Below are positions 25,679 through 34,174 of a stretch of DNA of 64,000 nt, piece after piece. The position numbers were made by a program, and so were the translations under genes. The DNA comes from JAHEEL01 sp963715255. GTDB lineage: Bacteria > Actinomycetota > Acidimicrobiia > Spongiisociales > UBA5794. The notes beneath the pieces are model-generated. The model was not told the origin of the DNA. It saw only the letters and a program-made list of their open reading frames with translations, and did not search any database. The stretch spans positions 62,001-126,000 of the forward strand of contig CAVQRN010000003.1 of assembly GCA_963715255.1 (NCBI GenBank), given 5' to 3'. Position 1 is the first letter of the stretch. Each line of letters opens with the position of its first letter.

Positions 25679-26569
25679 ATGGACACCACGGCCGAGCGCG
25701 GGACCGATCGCGTGAAGCGAGGGTTGGCAGAGATGTTGAAGGGCGGCGTCATCATGGACGTCGTCAATGCCGACCAGGCGAGGATCGCTGAAGAAGCCGG
25801 CGCAGTCGCCGTGATGGCGCTCGAGCGCGTCCCCGCCGACATCCGTGCCCACGGCGGCGTGGCTCGCATGGCAGACCCGGCGAAGGTCACAGAAATCATC
25901 AACGCAGTTTCGATTCCAGTGATGGCAAAGGCACGAATCGGCCACTTCGTCGAAGCGCGTGTCCTCGAATCGCTCGGCGTCGACTACATCGACGAGTCGG
26001 AGGTGCTGACACCGGTCGACGAATTCCATGTCGACAAGCGCTCCTTCACCGTGCCGTTCGTGAACGGGGCGAAGGACCTTGGAGAGGCGCTCCGCCGTAT
26101 CGGTGAGGGTGCAGCGATGATTCGGACGAAGGGCGAACCGGGCACCGGCAACGTGGTTGAAGCGGTGCGGCACATGCGCCTCATGAACACCCAGATCGGG
26201 TGGCTCACGACGCTCGGACCCGACCAGTTGATGAACGCAGCAAAGGAATTGCGGGCTCCTTTCGAATTGGTCAAGGAAGTCGCGGCGACGGGCAAACTGC
26301 CGGTGGTCAATTTCGCAGCCGGTGGTATCGCGACACCCTCCGACGCCGCGTTGATGATGCAGCTCGGCTGTGACGGAATCTTCGTAGGTTCCGGCGTCTT
26401 CAAGTCCGGCGATCCTGACGTTCGCGCCCGCGCCATCGTCGAGGCAACCACGTTCTACCAGGACGCGGCGAAGATCGCCTCGGTGTCCGCCGGTCTCGGT
26501 GAGGCCATGGTCGGGATCAACATCGACACCATGCCCGCCGAAGAACGGATGCAGGACCGGGGCGACTGA
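25679..26569 (+). CDS. pdxS: Pyridoxal 5'-phosphate synthase subunit PdxS
   Basis: 296 residues, (beta/alpha)8 barrel. Builds PLP from ribulose/ribose 5-phosphate, glyceraldehyde 3-phosphate and the ammonia supplied by PdxT. Active-site lysines are K84 in PVMAKARIGHF and K151 in IRTKGEPGTG; GGVIMDVVNADQARIAEEAG and NFAAGGIATPSDAALMM are standard. ATG 25679 follows CCAGGAGAG. The cofactor made here serves the two PLP lyases upstream, among others. Two bases separate it from pdxT. Confidence 0.97.
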   Translation: MDTTAERGTDRVKRGLAEMLKGGVIMDVVNADQARIAEEAGAVAVMALERVPADIRAHGGVARMADPAKVTEIINAVSIPVMAKARIGHFVEARVLESLGVDYIDESEVLTPVDEFHVDKRSFTVPFVNGAKDLGEALRRIGEGAAMIRTKGEPGTGNVVEAVRHMRLMNTQIGWLTTLGPDQLMNAAKELRAPFELVKEVAATGKLPVVNFAAGGIATPSDAALMMQLGCDGIFVGSGVFKSGDPDVRARAIVEATTFYQDAAKIASVSAGLGEAMVGINIDTMPAEERMQDRGD

Positions 26570-26570
26570 A

Positions 26571-27158
26571 GTGAAGGTCGGTGCCCTTGCCCTCCAAGGT
26601 GACTTTCGCGAGCACCTTGCGGTCGTCGACCGACTCGGCCATGACGGCTTCGAGATCAGGACCCCCGACGAACTCGCAGGAGTCGACGCTCTGATCATCC
26701 CAGGAGGTGAGTCGACAACGATCGGCCGCCTCGCAACGATCTACGGGCTGATGGATCCAATCCGCGAGCGCATCGCCGGCGGCATGCCGGTTCTCGGAAC
26801 GTGCGCAGGAATGATCTTCCTGGCATCCGGCACGACGGGAGTCGATCAGCCTCAGCTCGGAGTGCTCAACGTCATCGTTGAGCGGAACGCGTTCGGCCGG
26901 CAGGTCGAGTCGTTCGAGGCGGATCTTCGCGTGATCGGCCTTGAAGAGCCCATGCGGGCCGTCTTCATTCGAGCGCCATGGATCGACAAGGTGGGAGCCG
27001 ACGTGGAGATCCTTGCGACGGTGGCCGATTCGGGTGGGGGAGGAGAACACCCGGTTGTGGTGCGACAGGAGCGTATCCTCGCAACCTCCTTCCACCCCGA
27101 GTTGACGGGCGACGACCGTCTGCACACCATGCTGATCGATCTCGCCAAGGAGCGCTGA
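26571..27158 (+). CDS. pdxT: Pyridoxal 5'-phosphate synthase glutaminase subunit PdxT
   Basis: 195 residues. Class I glutamine amidotransferase that releases ammonia for PdxS. Motifs: VGALALQGDFREHL, PGGESTT, the nucleophile Cys in GTCAGMIFLA and the His-Glu pair in SFHPEL. GTG 26571 lies one base after the pdxS stop; the longer frame upstream is within pdxS. Its TGA overlaps the yebC ATG (TGATG). Confidence 0.96.
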   Translation: MKVGALALQGDFREHLAVVDRLGHDGFEIRTPDELAGVDALIIPGGESTTIGRLATIYGLMDPIRERIAGGMPVLGTCAGMIFLASGTTGVDQPQLGVLNVIVERNAFGRQVESFEADLRVIGLEEPMRAVFIRAPWIDKVGADVEILATVADSGGGGEHPVVVRQERILATSFHPELTGDDRLHTMLIDLAKER

Positions 27159-27895
27159 TGTCCGGACATTCGAAATGGGCCAACATCAAACATCGCAAGG
27201 GGCGTCAAGACGCCAAGCGAGGGAAGCTCTTCGCCAAACTCATCAAGGGGATCGAGGCCGCAGCCAGGACCGGCGGAGCCGACCCCGAGGGTAATTCCGT
27301 GCTCGCAACGGCGATTCAGAACGCGAAGGACACGTCCGTCCCGAAAGACAACATCGACCGGGCCATCGCCCGTGGTTCCGGCGATGCCGACGGCGTTGAC
27401 TACGAGGAGATCTGGTACGAGGGCTACGCCCCCGGCGGTGTGGCCCTCTTCGTCCAGATTCTGACCGACAACCGGAACCGTGCGGCGGCCGACGTGCGGT
27501 CGGCGTTCACCAAGAACGGCGGCAGCCTTGGAGAACCGGGATCGGTCGCCTACCTCTTCGAGCAGAAGGGGTATCTCCTCGTCACCGGGGACGAGGACAC
27601 GGTCATGATGGCCGCTCTCGAAGGGGGCGCCGACGATGTTGAGGCGGCGGATGATCAGTGGGAGATCACGTGTGCCGCCGGAGACCTCGCCGCGGTTCGC
27701 GCGGCCCTGGTGAAGGCCGACGTCTCGGTCGACCAGGGGGAAGTGACGCAGATCGCGGCGATGCTTGTTCCGCTCAATGCAGCGACCGCGGTGAAGGTCT
27801 TGCGCCTTATCGACGTGCTCGAGGATCTGGACGATGTGCAAGCCGTACATGCGAACTTCGACATCCCCGACGACGTCCTCGCCGAACTCGAGTAG
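27158..27895 (+). CDS. yebC: YebC/PmpR-family regulatory protein
   Basis: 245 residues. Starts SGHSKWANIKHRKGRQDAKRG, the family hallmark, followed by the three-domain body (YEGYAPGGVALFVQILTDNRNR; GSVAYLFEQKG). Members bind DNA as regulators, and recent work on some ties them to relief of ribosome stalling at proline stretches. Conserved next to ruvCAB in many bacteria. The start overlaps the pdxT stop. Confidence 0.95.
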   Translation: MSGHSKWANIKHRKGRQDAKRGKLFAKLIKGIEAAARTGGADPEGNSVLATAIQNAKDTSVPKDNIDRAIARGSGDADGVDYEEIWYEGYAPGGVALFVQILTDNRNRAAADVRSAFTKNGGSLGEPGSVAYLFEQKGYLLVTGDEDTVMMAALEGGADDVEAADDQWEITCAAGDLAAVRAALVKADVSVDQGEVTQIAAMLVPLNAATAVKVLRLIDVLEDLDDVQAVHANFDIPDDVLAELE

Positions 27896-27933
27896 GCGGG
27901 CACCGGTCGTTGGGTTCTGTCACCGTGGCCCGC

Positions 27934-27939
27934 TACCCT
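27934..27939 (+). promoter_or_regulatory. Putative ruvC promoter -10 (TACCCT)
   Basis: TACCCT with a possible -35 TTGGGT at 27910-27915 (18-bp spacer). Initiation would fall at about 27946, so ruvC mRNA would have almost no leader; there is no Shine-Dalgarno sequence before ATG 27949. Confidence 0.5.
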
Positions 27940-27942
27940 GTA

Positions 27943-27954
27943 GAACATATGTTC
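27943..27954. promoter_or_regulatory. LexA (SOS) box across the ruvC start codon
   Basis: GAAC-ATAT-GTTC, a perfect palindrome that matches the actinobacterial/Bacillus LexA site GAAC-N4-GTTC. It covers the predicted transcription start and the ATG itself, so LexA would block RNA polymerase. This makes ruvCAB damage-inducible. Confidence 0.75.
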
Positions 27955-28437
27955 GTATTGGGTATCGATCCCGGTCTGACTCGCACCGGCTACGGGATCA
28001 TTGAGACGTCCGGTGCAACGGAGAAGGCGGTGACCGCAGGTGTGATCCGCACGGAGCCATCGCACCCGCTCGGACAGCGATTCGTCGAACTCGCAAGGGA
28101 TCTTCGCGAGATCGTTGCCGAGTACGAGCCGACGATGGCTGCCATCGAGCAGGTCTTCGTCAACAAGAACCGACAGACTGCCATTTCGGTCGCCCGAGCG
28201 TCAGGAGTCGCACTCCTCGTGCTCTCCGAAGCCGGCCTCGAGACCGCCGAATACACACCATCTGCAGTCAAGATGGCTCTGACGGGCTCGGGGATCGCCG
28301 ACAAACAACAGATGCAGCGAGTCATCGCCATGCGTTTGGGGCTCCCGAGTGCGCCAACCCCTGCCGACGCGGCCGATGCGCTCGCAGTGGCCTTGTGCCA
28401 TATTCAGCATGCGTCGCTGATCGCGAGGATGTCATGA
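27949..28437 (+). CDS. ruvC: Holliday junction resolvase RuvC
   Basis: 162 residues. RNase H-like endonuclease that cuts Holliday junctions. Acidic catalytic residues are seen in VLGIDPGLTRTGYG (Asp7), AAIEQVF and the C-terminal PADAADALAVAL. ATG 27949 lies within the LexA box. The TGA overlaps the ruvA ATG (ATGA). Confidence 0.97.
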   Translation: MFVLGIDPGLTRTGYGIIETSGATEKAVTAGVIRTEPSHPLGQRFVELARDLREIVAEYEPTMAAIEQVFVNKNRQTAISVARASGVALLVLSEAGLETAEYTPSAVKMALTGSGIADKQQMQRVIAMRLGLPSAPTPADAADALAVALCHIQHASLIARMS

Positions 28438-29012
28438 TCGGTCGCATCCGAGGCGAGCTTCTGGTTGCCGGTGTTGATGCTGTGACCGTCGACGTCGGGG
28501 GGGTCGGATACGAGGTCGCCGTCACGGGGCGTACGTTCGGAGCGCTTCCGAGGATCGGGTCGGAGATCGTGTTGCACACCCATCTCCACGTCCGTGAAGA
28601 TCAGATGGCGCTCTTCGGATTCACGACGGCCGACGATCGCGATCTGTTCCGGCTGCTGATGGGCGTCTCGGGAGTCGGTCCGAAAGTGGGGCTGGCGATC
28701 CTCGCAACGATGACGGCCGACGATTTGCGGAGGGTCGTGGCGACCGATGACGCGGTGGCGCTCACCGCCGTCCCCGGCATCGGGAAGCGCTCGGCACAGA
28801 AACTACTGTTGGAACTCCGTCCGAAGCTCGACGTGGCCGATGGTGACTTGCAGGCCTCCGGACCGCTCGGCGAGCTCAGGATGGCGCTCGATGGACTCGG
28901 CTACCAGTCGGATGAGATCAGTGGTGCGTTCCGCGATCTCCCCTCCGATCTTCCGATCGAGGAGCTGCTGAGGCGTTCCCTCCAGGCGCTCGGCAAACGG
29001 AGTGAGCAATGA
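28434..29012 (+). CDS. ruvA: Holliday junction DNA helicase subunit RuvA
   Basis: 192 residues. Binds the four-way junction and loads RuvB. OB-fold N-terminus (MIGRIRGELL..), two helix-hairpin-helix motifs (MGVSGVGPKVGLAIL and VPGIGKRSAQKLLLEL) and the RuvB-binding C-terminal domain (ALDGLGYQSDEI). Overlaps both neighbours by ATGA. Confidence 0.97.
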   Translation: MIGRIRGELLVAGVDAVTVDVGGVGYEVAVTGRTFGALPRIGSEIVLHTHLHVREDQMALFGFTTADDRDLFRLLMGVSGVGPKVGLAILATMTADDLRRVVATDDAVALTAVPGIGKRSAQKLLLELRPKLDVADGDLQASGPLGELRMALDGLGYQSDEISGAFRDLPSDLPIEELLRRSLQALGKRSEQ

Positions 29013-30043
29013 GGGAAGAGGGGCTCCTGACCGGGGGAACGACACCCGAAGACGAGGTGATCGAATCGGGCCTCCGACCCAGGACGATGGAGGAATTCAT
29101 CGGGCAGGGAGCTCTCAAGGAACGGCTCGCCATCTTGATCGAGGCTGCGAAAGGGCGCGGAGAAGCGATCGACCATGTGCTCTTCTCTGGACCGCCCGGT
29201 CTCGGCAAGACGTCGCTTGCCGGAATCCTCGCAGCAGCGATGGGAGCGCAATTCAGAGGCACATCGGGACCCGCTCTCGACCGGCCCGGCGATCTTGCTG
29301 CCGTCATCACCAACCTCGAGGCCGGCGACGTGCTCTTCATCGATGAGATCCACCGCCTGCCGCGCCAGGTCGAAGAAGTGCTCTACCCGGCCATGGAAGA
29401 TTTCCAGCTCGACATCGTGGTGGGCAAGGGTCCTGCGGCGCGGTCCATCAAGATCGACCTGCCCCCGTTCACCCTGGTGGGCGCAACAACCCGCGTAGGT
29501 CGCGTCGCTCCGCCGCTTCGAGATCGTTTCGGATACGTCGCCAGGATCGATTACTACGACACCGAGGATCTCTCGTCGATCCTTCACCGGTCGGCGGCGA
29601 TTCTGGACGTTGACATCACCGAAGAGGGGTCGGATACGATCGCGCGCAGGAGCAGGGGCACGCCGCGGGTTGCCAATCGCTTGCTGCGGAGGGTGCGCGA
29701 TTACGCAGCGGTGCGCGCCAACGGGCATGTTGACGAAGTCGTCGCCGATCGTGCACTCGAGGTGTTCGAGGTCGACGTGATGGGTCTCGACAAGGTCGAT
29801 CGAGCGATCCTCTACGCGATTGTCGACAAGTTCAGCGGAGGACCGGTAGGGCTCTCGACGCTCGCCATCGCCGTCGGCGAAGAGACGGAGACGGTGGAAG
29901 ACGCCTATGAGCCATTCCTCCTTCAGGAGGGCTTCATCCAGCGCACTCCCCGCGGTCGCATTGCAACCGACCGGGCGTATCGGCATCTTGGGATGGAGCG
30001 GGAAGTGGTTTCGTCACCTCAGGGGACGCTGTTGGGTGAGTAG
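29009..30043 (+). CDS. ruvB: Holliday junction DNA helicase subunit RuvB
   Basis: 344 residues. AAA+ motor for branch migration. Walker A GPPGLGKT, Walker B LFIDEIHRL, sensor 1 LVGATTR, Arg finger region PLRDRFG, and the winged-helix C-terminus (GRIATDRAYRHLG). The TAG stop opens an octamer repeat array. Confidence 0.97.
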   Translation: MREEGLLTGGTTPEDEVIESGLRPRTMEEFIGQGALKERLAILIEAAKGRGEAIDHVLFSGPPGLGKTSLAGILAAAMGAQFRGTSGPALDRPGDLAAVITNLEAGDVLFIDEIHRLPRQVEEVLYPAMEDFQLDIVVGKGPAARSIKIDLPPFTLVGATTRVGRVAPPLRDRFGYVARIDYYDTEDLSSILHRSAAILDVDITEEGSDTIARRSRGTPRVANRLLRRVRDYAAVRANGHVDEVVADRALEVFEVDVMGLDKVDRAILYAIVDKFSGGPVGLSTLAIAVGEETETVEDAYEPFLLQEGFIQRTPRGRIATDRAYRHLGMEREVVSSPQGTLLGE

Positions 30044-30064
30044 TTGAGTAGCGGAGTAGCGGAG
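30038..30064 (+). repeat. GAGTAGCG-type octamer array
   Basis: GAGTAG-TT, GAGTAGCG, GAGTAGCG, GAG: three units beginning with the last sense codon and stop codon of ruvB. Same family and same orientation relative to the upstream gene as the other two arrays. Confidence 0.75.
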
Positions 30065-30183
30065 AGGACGGCGTCAGAAGGGTCCCGATCCCGTGCGAGC
30101 CGTGAACAGGAACACACGGTCTGAGACCGGAACCCCTCCATCTCATGTCTCACGTCTCTCCTCCTCCTATCGTCACCGATGAC

Positions 30184-31200
30184 ATGGATTCCTCCCTTTT
30201 CGACTACGACCTTCCGGCCTCGGCCATCGCTCAGGCGGCGATTGAGCCTCGAGATGCTGCACGGCTTCTTGTCGCGAGGTCTCTTGACGATCGGGTCTTC
30301 AGCGATCTCCCGAGCCTGCTCTCTTCCGGAGACCTCATCGTCGTCAACAACACGCGTGTTCGCCCGGCGCGCGTTCGCGCTATGAAGGAGACCGGCGGGG
30401 CCGTCGAGGTGCTGCTCACCAAACGCATCGACGAGATGCGGTGGGAAGCACTGGTCCGTCCGGCACGGCGAATCCGGTCGGGGACCAAGATGAGCATCGG
30501 GCCGCTGCGCATGACGGTGATGACGGACCCCGATCGAGGCGTCGTGGTCGTCGAGATCTTCGCCGACGGTGACGATGACGTCGACGACGTCTTGCTCGAG
30601 GTCGGGGAGATCCCTCTCCCTCCGTACTTCCACGGAACGCTCGACGATGACGACCGTTATCAGACCATGTTCGCGAGGGCCGCGGGATCCGCAGCCGCGC
30701 CGACAGCCGCCCTGCACTTCACGCCCGGCATCGTCGATGCACTGAGTTCTCGCGGCGTGAAGATCGCGGAGGTCGAACTCGATGTCGGACTCGACACGTT
30801 CAGACCGATGAACGACGGCCCGATCTCGGACCATCAGATGCACCGGGAGCGCTACTCCGTTCCCTCATCGACCGTGGACGCCGTTGCGGACGCGAAGCGG
30901 AGCGGGTCGCGGGTAGTCGCCATCGGCACGACGGTGGTTCGAACGCTCGAGACGGCGGCCGACGAGGAGGGCCGGTTGTCGGCTGGTCCTGGATCTACGG
31001 ATCTCTTCATCGGCCCCGGATACCGGACCAAGATTGTCGATGCGGTCGTCACCAACTTCCACGCACCAAGAACGACCCTCATCGTCATGATCGCTGCGCT
31101 CATCGGACCGCGCTGGCGCGACGTCTACGATCACGCCCTCGAGTACGGGTATCGCTTCCTGTCGTTTGGAGACGCCATGTTCATCGAGGTCGAGCCATGA
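30184..31200 (+). CDS. queA: S-adenosylmethionine:tRNA ribosyltransferase-isomerase QueA
   Basis: 338 residues. Transfers and isomerises the ribosyl of SAM onto preQ1-tRNA to form epoxyqueuosine. Motifs: FDYDLPASAIAQ, PRDAARLLV, VVNNTRVRPARV, LPPYFHGTLDDDDRYQT, TAALHFTP, VGLDTFRP and NFHAPRTTLIVMIAAL. ATG 30184 gives the family's usual N-terminus (MDSSLFDYDLP); an ATG at 30145 would add 13 residues. TATCGT lies 10 nt before the ATG. Overlaps tgt by ATGA. Confidence 0.95.
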   Translation: MDSSLFDYDLPASAIAQAAIEPRDAARLLVARSLDDRVFSDLPSLLSSGDLIVVNNTRVRPARVRAMKETGGAVEVLLTKRIDEMRWEALVRPARRIRSGTKMSIGPLRMTVMTDPDRGVVVVEIFADGDDDVDDVLLEVGEIPLPPYFHGTLDDDDRYQTMFARAAGSAAAPTAALHFTPGIVDALSSRGVKIAEVELDVGLDTFRPMNDGPISDHQMHRERYSVPSSTVDAVADAKRSGSRVVAIGTTVVRTLETAADEEGRLSAGPGSTDLFIGPGYRTKIVDAVVTNFHAPRTTLIVMIAALIGPRWRDVYDHALEYGYRFLSFGDAMFIEVEP

Positions 31201-32318
31201 CCGCCGTGTCATGGAAGCTCGGCGAAACTGACGGAGTGGCCAGAACCGGCGTCATGTCGACACCTCACGGCGATGTGCAAACACCCAACTTCATGCCCGT
31301 CGGGACGCGTGCCACGGTCAAGACGATGGATGTCGAGGATCTCCGGACGGTCGGCGCTCAGATCGTTCTGGCCAATACGTACCACCTGATGCTGCGGCCG
31401 GGGGAGGCCGTGGTGTCGCAACTCGGTGAGCTTCACGGATTCATGGCCTGGGACGGTCCGATTCTGACCGACAGCGGCGGGTATCAGGTGCTCTCGCTGA
31501 ATCCGAAGATCAGCGAGGACGGGCTCGTCTTCCGCAGCACCTACGACGGCGCCCGCGTGGAGTTGACACCGGAACGCGCCGTCGCCGTCCAAGAGGCACT
31601 CGGATCCGATATCGCGATGGCGCTCGACGTTCCCGTGCCGCTGCCGTCACCGCGATCCGCGGTCGAACAAGCGATGCACCGGACCCACCGGTGGGCCGAG
31701 CGAGCCCTCGAAGCCAAGCAGCGCGACGACCGAGCACTCTTCGGGATCGTGCAAGGTGGGGCCGAACCGGATCTCCACGAGCAGGCGGCCAAGGACATCG
31801 CGGCCCTCGGCTTTCCCGGTTTCGGAATCGGCGGTCTCGCTGTGGGGGAGACCGCGGAGGAGAGAGATCTGGCACTCGACGCGGCGATTCCTCACCTCCC
31901 GTTCGATCGTGTCCGCTACGTCATGGGTCTCGGCGACAGCGAGGGGATGCTGGCGGCGATTGCACGGGGTGTGGATCTCTTCGACTGTGTCATCCCGACC
32001 CGGCTCGCTCGACACGGGAAGGCATTGACGCGGAACGGAGACATCTCGATCAAGCGAGCCGAGTGGGTGAAGGACAACACGCCGCTGGACGCCGCGTGCT
32101 CATGTCTGACCTGCCGGCGATACAGCCGTGGCTACCTGCGCCACCTCTACACGACGAACGAACCCCTTGCTGATCGGCTCCTCACGCTCCACAACCTCAC
32201 CTACACGTTCGATCTTCTACGAAGCGCGAGGACGGCCATCGCGGATGGCGGCTTCAATGAGTTTCGACAGCGTGTCGTTGCGGCCCGAGCGGGGGGAGTA
32301 GGACTGGTCGACGGCTAG
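31197..32318 (+). CDS. tgt: tRNA-guanine transglycosylase (Tgt)
   Basis: 373 residues. Exchanges G34 for preQ1 in GUN anticodons, the step before QueA. Catalytic Asp in LTDSGGYQ and FDCVIPTRLARHG, zinc ligands in CSCLTC plus the distal His of LHNLTYTFDLL. Full length. The remaining queuosine genes (preQ1 synthesis) are not in the window, so preQ1 may be made elsewhere or imported. Confidence 0.97.
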   Translation: MTAVSWKLGETDGVARTGVMSTPHGDVQTPNFMPVGTRATVKTMDVEDLRTVGAQIVLANTYHLMLRPGEAVVSQLGELHGFMAWDGPILTDSGGYQVLSLNPKISEDGLVFRSTYDGARVELTPERAVAVQEALGSDIAMALDVPVPLPSPRSAVEQAMHRTHRWAERALEAKQRDDRALFGIVQGGAEPDLHEQAAKDIAALGFPGFGIGGLAVGETAEERDLALDAAIPHLPFDRVRYVMGLGDSEGMLAAIARGVDLFDCVIPTRLARHGKALTRNGDISIKRAEWVKDNTPLDAACSCLTCRRYSRGYLRHLYTTNEPLADRLLTLHNLTYTFDLLRSARTAIADGGFNEFRQRVVAARAGGVGLVDG

Positions 32319-32369
32319 GATTCCGTCGCTTCACCGGCAATGTTTGTCGGGCTTCGAACGGAGGATCCA

Positions 32370-32693
32370 GTGCTGTATCTGTCGAGCATTCCGGCTGTCG
32401 TCTTCGCTCAGACCGAGAGCGGCGGCAGTGCTCTCGGGTTCCTGCTGCCGATAGCGATTCTTGGAGGCCTCTTCTACCTTCTTCTCGTCATGCCACAACG
32501 CCGGCGTGCCAAGAAGGCGAAGGAACTCCGGGACTCGATCAGCATCGGTGATGAGATCAGGACCATCGGCGGCATCTACGGCACAGTCCGGTCCGAAGAC
32601 GGTGAGAGCTTCGTGATCGATCTCGGCGGCGGGACCACCATGCGTATCTCCAAGCGCGCCGTTGCCGACCGCGTCGGAGACGATCCCGAGTGA
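32370..32693 (+). CDS. yajC: Preprotein translocase subunit YajC
   Basis: 107 residues. One membrane helix (LGFLLPIAILGGLFYLLLVM) followed by the basic PQRRRAKK and the SISIGDEIRTIGGIYG domain. Part of the SecDF-YajC complex aiding Sec export. GTG 32370 follows GGAGG by five bases and is preferred to ATG 32340, which lacks a ribosome-binding site. Overlaps secD by GTGA. Confidence 0.92.
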   Translation: MLYLSSIPAVVFAQTESGGSALGFLLPIAILGGLFYLLLVMPQRRRAKKAKELRDSISIGDEIRTIGGIYGTVRSEDGESFVIDLGGGTTMRISKRAVADRVGDDPE

Positions 32694-34174
32694 ATCGAAA
32701 GAAAGCGCTCGTCACGCTGCTGGTCACTCTCGCCATTGCGTGGGGGTCGATCGGAGCCATGCTGCTCGCCGGGTGGGCGCCGAAGCTCGGTCTCGATCTA
32801 CAGGGTGGATTCGCTGTCGTGCTCGTTGGCCCGGAAGGCACCGACCCCGACACACTCGACACCGCGGTCGAGATCATGCGCCGCCGGATCGAAGAACTCG
32901 GATCCGTGCAAGAACCGGAGATCTCGGTCCAGGGCGAGCGATCGATCGTCGTTCAGCTCCCAGGGGTCGATGACCGCGAGCGCACGCTCGCGGCAGTCGG
33001 GACCACCGGAGAGATGTCGTTCCGTCCTGTGCTCGACCTCGTTCAACAGAGCCCGGCGTTGACCGATCCGGAAGGCGACCATCCCGACAACCTCGATCCG
33101 GTCACCGGTCTCTCCAACCCTGATGACGTGCAATCGCCTATCGCCTACCTCCCAAGCGAAGACGGCCTCTTCGTCTACGTCGTCGGTCCAGCCTTCCTCA
33201 CCGGTTCCGATATGAAGGGCGGTCGCGCCCAGTTCAGCGGTACGAGCGGTCTCGGTGGAGCAGGCGGGTGGGTCGTCGTTCCCGAATTCACCGACGCCGG
33301 TGGAGAGAAGTTCCGACGTGCGACCGGCGAGCTCGCAGCATATACGGTGGGATCTCCACAGCGTCGTCTCGCGATCGTGGTCGATGGTGTCGTCGGATCG
33401 GCACCAGAAGTCGCAGCAGGCGTAAGCCCCGCCGAAGGACTCGATCCGAACCAGGTCGTCATCACCATCGGATCGTCAGACCAACCCCAGGCAGAGTCCG
33501 AGGACCTCGCAGCCATTCTCAACTACGGTGCCTTGCCAACGACGTTCGAGCGTGAGCGCGTCGAATCCGTTTCGGCCTCGCTGGGCGCCGACTCGCTCAA
33601 GGCCGGACTCATCGCAGGACTCATCGGTCTGGCACTCGTCGCGGTCTACATGATCATGTACTACCGGATCCTCGGTGTGATCGCCATGGTCGGTCTCACG
33701 GTGTTCGGGTCACTACTCGTTGGTGCGGTCATCCTGCTCGGCGAGGTCCAGGGGACGACGCTCACACTGGCGGGTGTGACCGGTATCGTCGTTTCGATCG
33801 GAATAACACTCGACTCGTACGTCGTGTACTTCGAGCGGGTGAAGGAAGAGTTCCACGCCGGGCGTCCGCTTCGTCCGTCGATCGATCACGCCTATCCAGG
33901 CGCGTTCAGCACCATCCTGAAGGGTGACACCGTCACCTTCATGGCCGCTGTGCTGCTCTGGCTCCTCGCGGTCGGTCCCGTGAAGGGATTTGCCCTCACG
34001 CTCGGCATTGCGACGATCGTCGACGTCTTCGTGTCCTACTACTACACACGTCCCGGCACGTGGTTGGTGGCCCATTCGGCGCTCGGCGAAGGCGGATGGT
34101 TCACGATCCGTGGAGCAATGGGCAAGAAGAGTCAATCCGCGCTCTCCGTTGAATCAGTGGAGGTGACCTCGTGA
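32690..34174 (+). CDS. secD: Protein translocase subunit SecD
   Basis: 494 residues. RND-type subunit that uses the proton gradient to pull exported proteins through SecYEG. One N-terminal helix, LGLDLQGG motif (about residue 33), the large periplasmic domain with FSGTSGLGG, then five helices with the D519-like GIVVSIGITLDSYVVYFERVKEE. Long periplasmic insert normal for actinobacteria. Overlaps secF by GTGA. Confidence 0.95.
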   Translation: MNRKKALVTLLVTLAIAWGSIGAMLLAGWAPKLGLDLQGGFAVVLVGPEGTDPDTLDTAVEIMRRRIEELGSVQEPEISVQGERSIVVQLPGVDDRERTLAAVGTTGEMSFRPVLDLVQQSPALTDPEGDHPDNLDPVTGLSNPDDVQSPIAYLPSEDGLFVYVVGPAFLTGSDMKGGRAQFSGTSGLGGAGGWVVVPEFTDAGGEKFRRATGELAAYTVGSPQRRLAIVVDGVVGSAPEVAAGVSPAEGLDPNQVVITIGSSDQPQAESEDLAAILNYGALPTTFERERVESVSASLGADSLKAGLIAGLIGLALVAVYMIMYYRILGVIAMVGLTVFGSLLVGAVILLGEVQGTTLTLAGVTGIVVSIGITLDSYVVYFERVKEEFHAGRPLRPSIDHAYPGAFSTILKGDTVTFMAAVLLWLLAVGPVKGFALTLGIATIVDVFVSYYYTRPGTWLVAHSALGEGGWFTIRGAMGKKSQSALSVESVEVTS

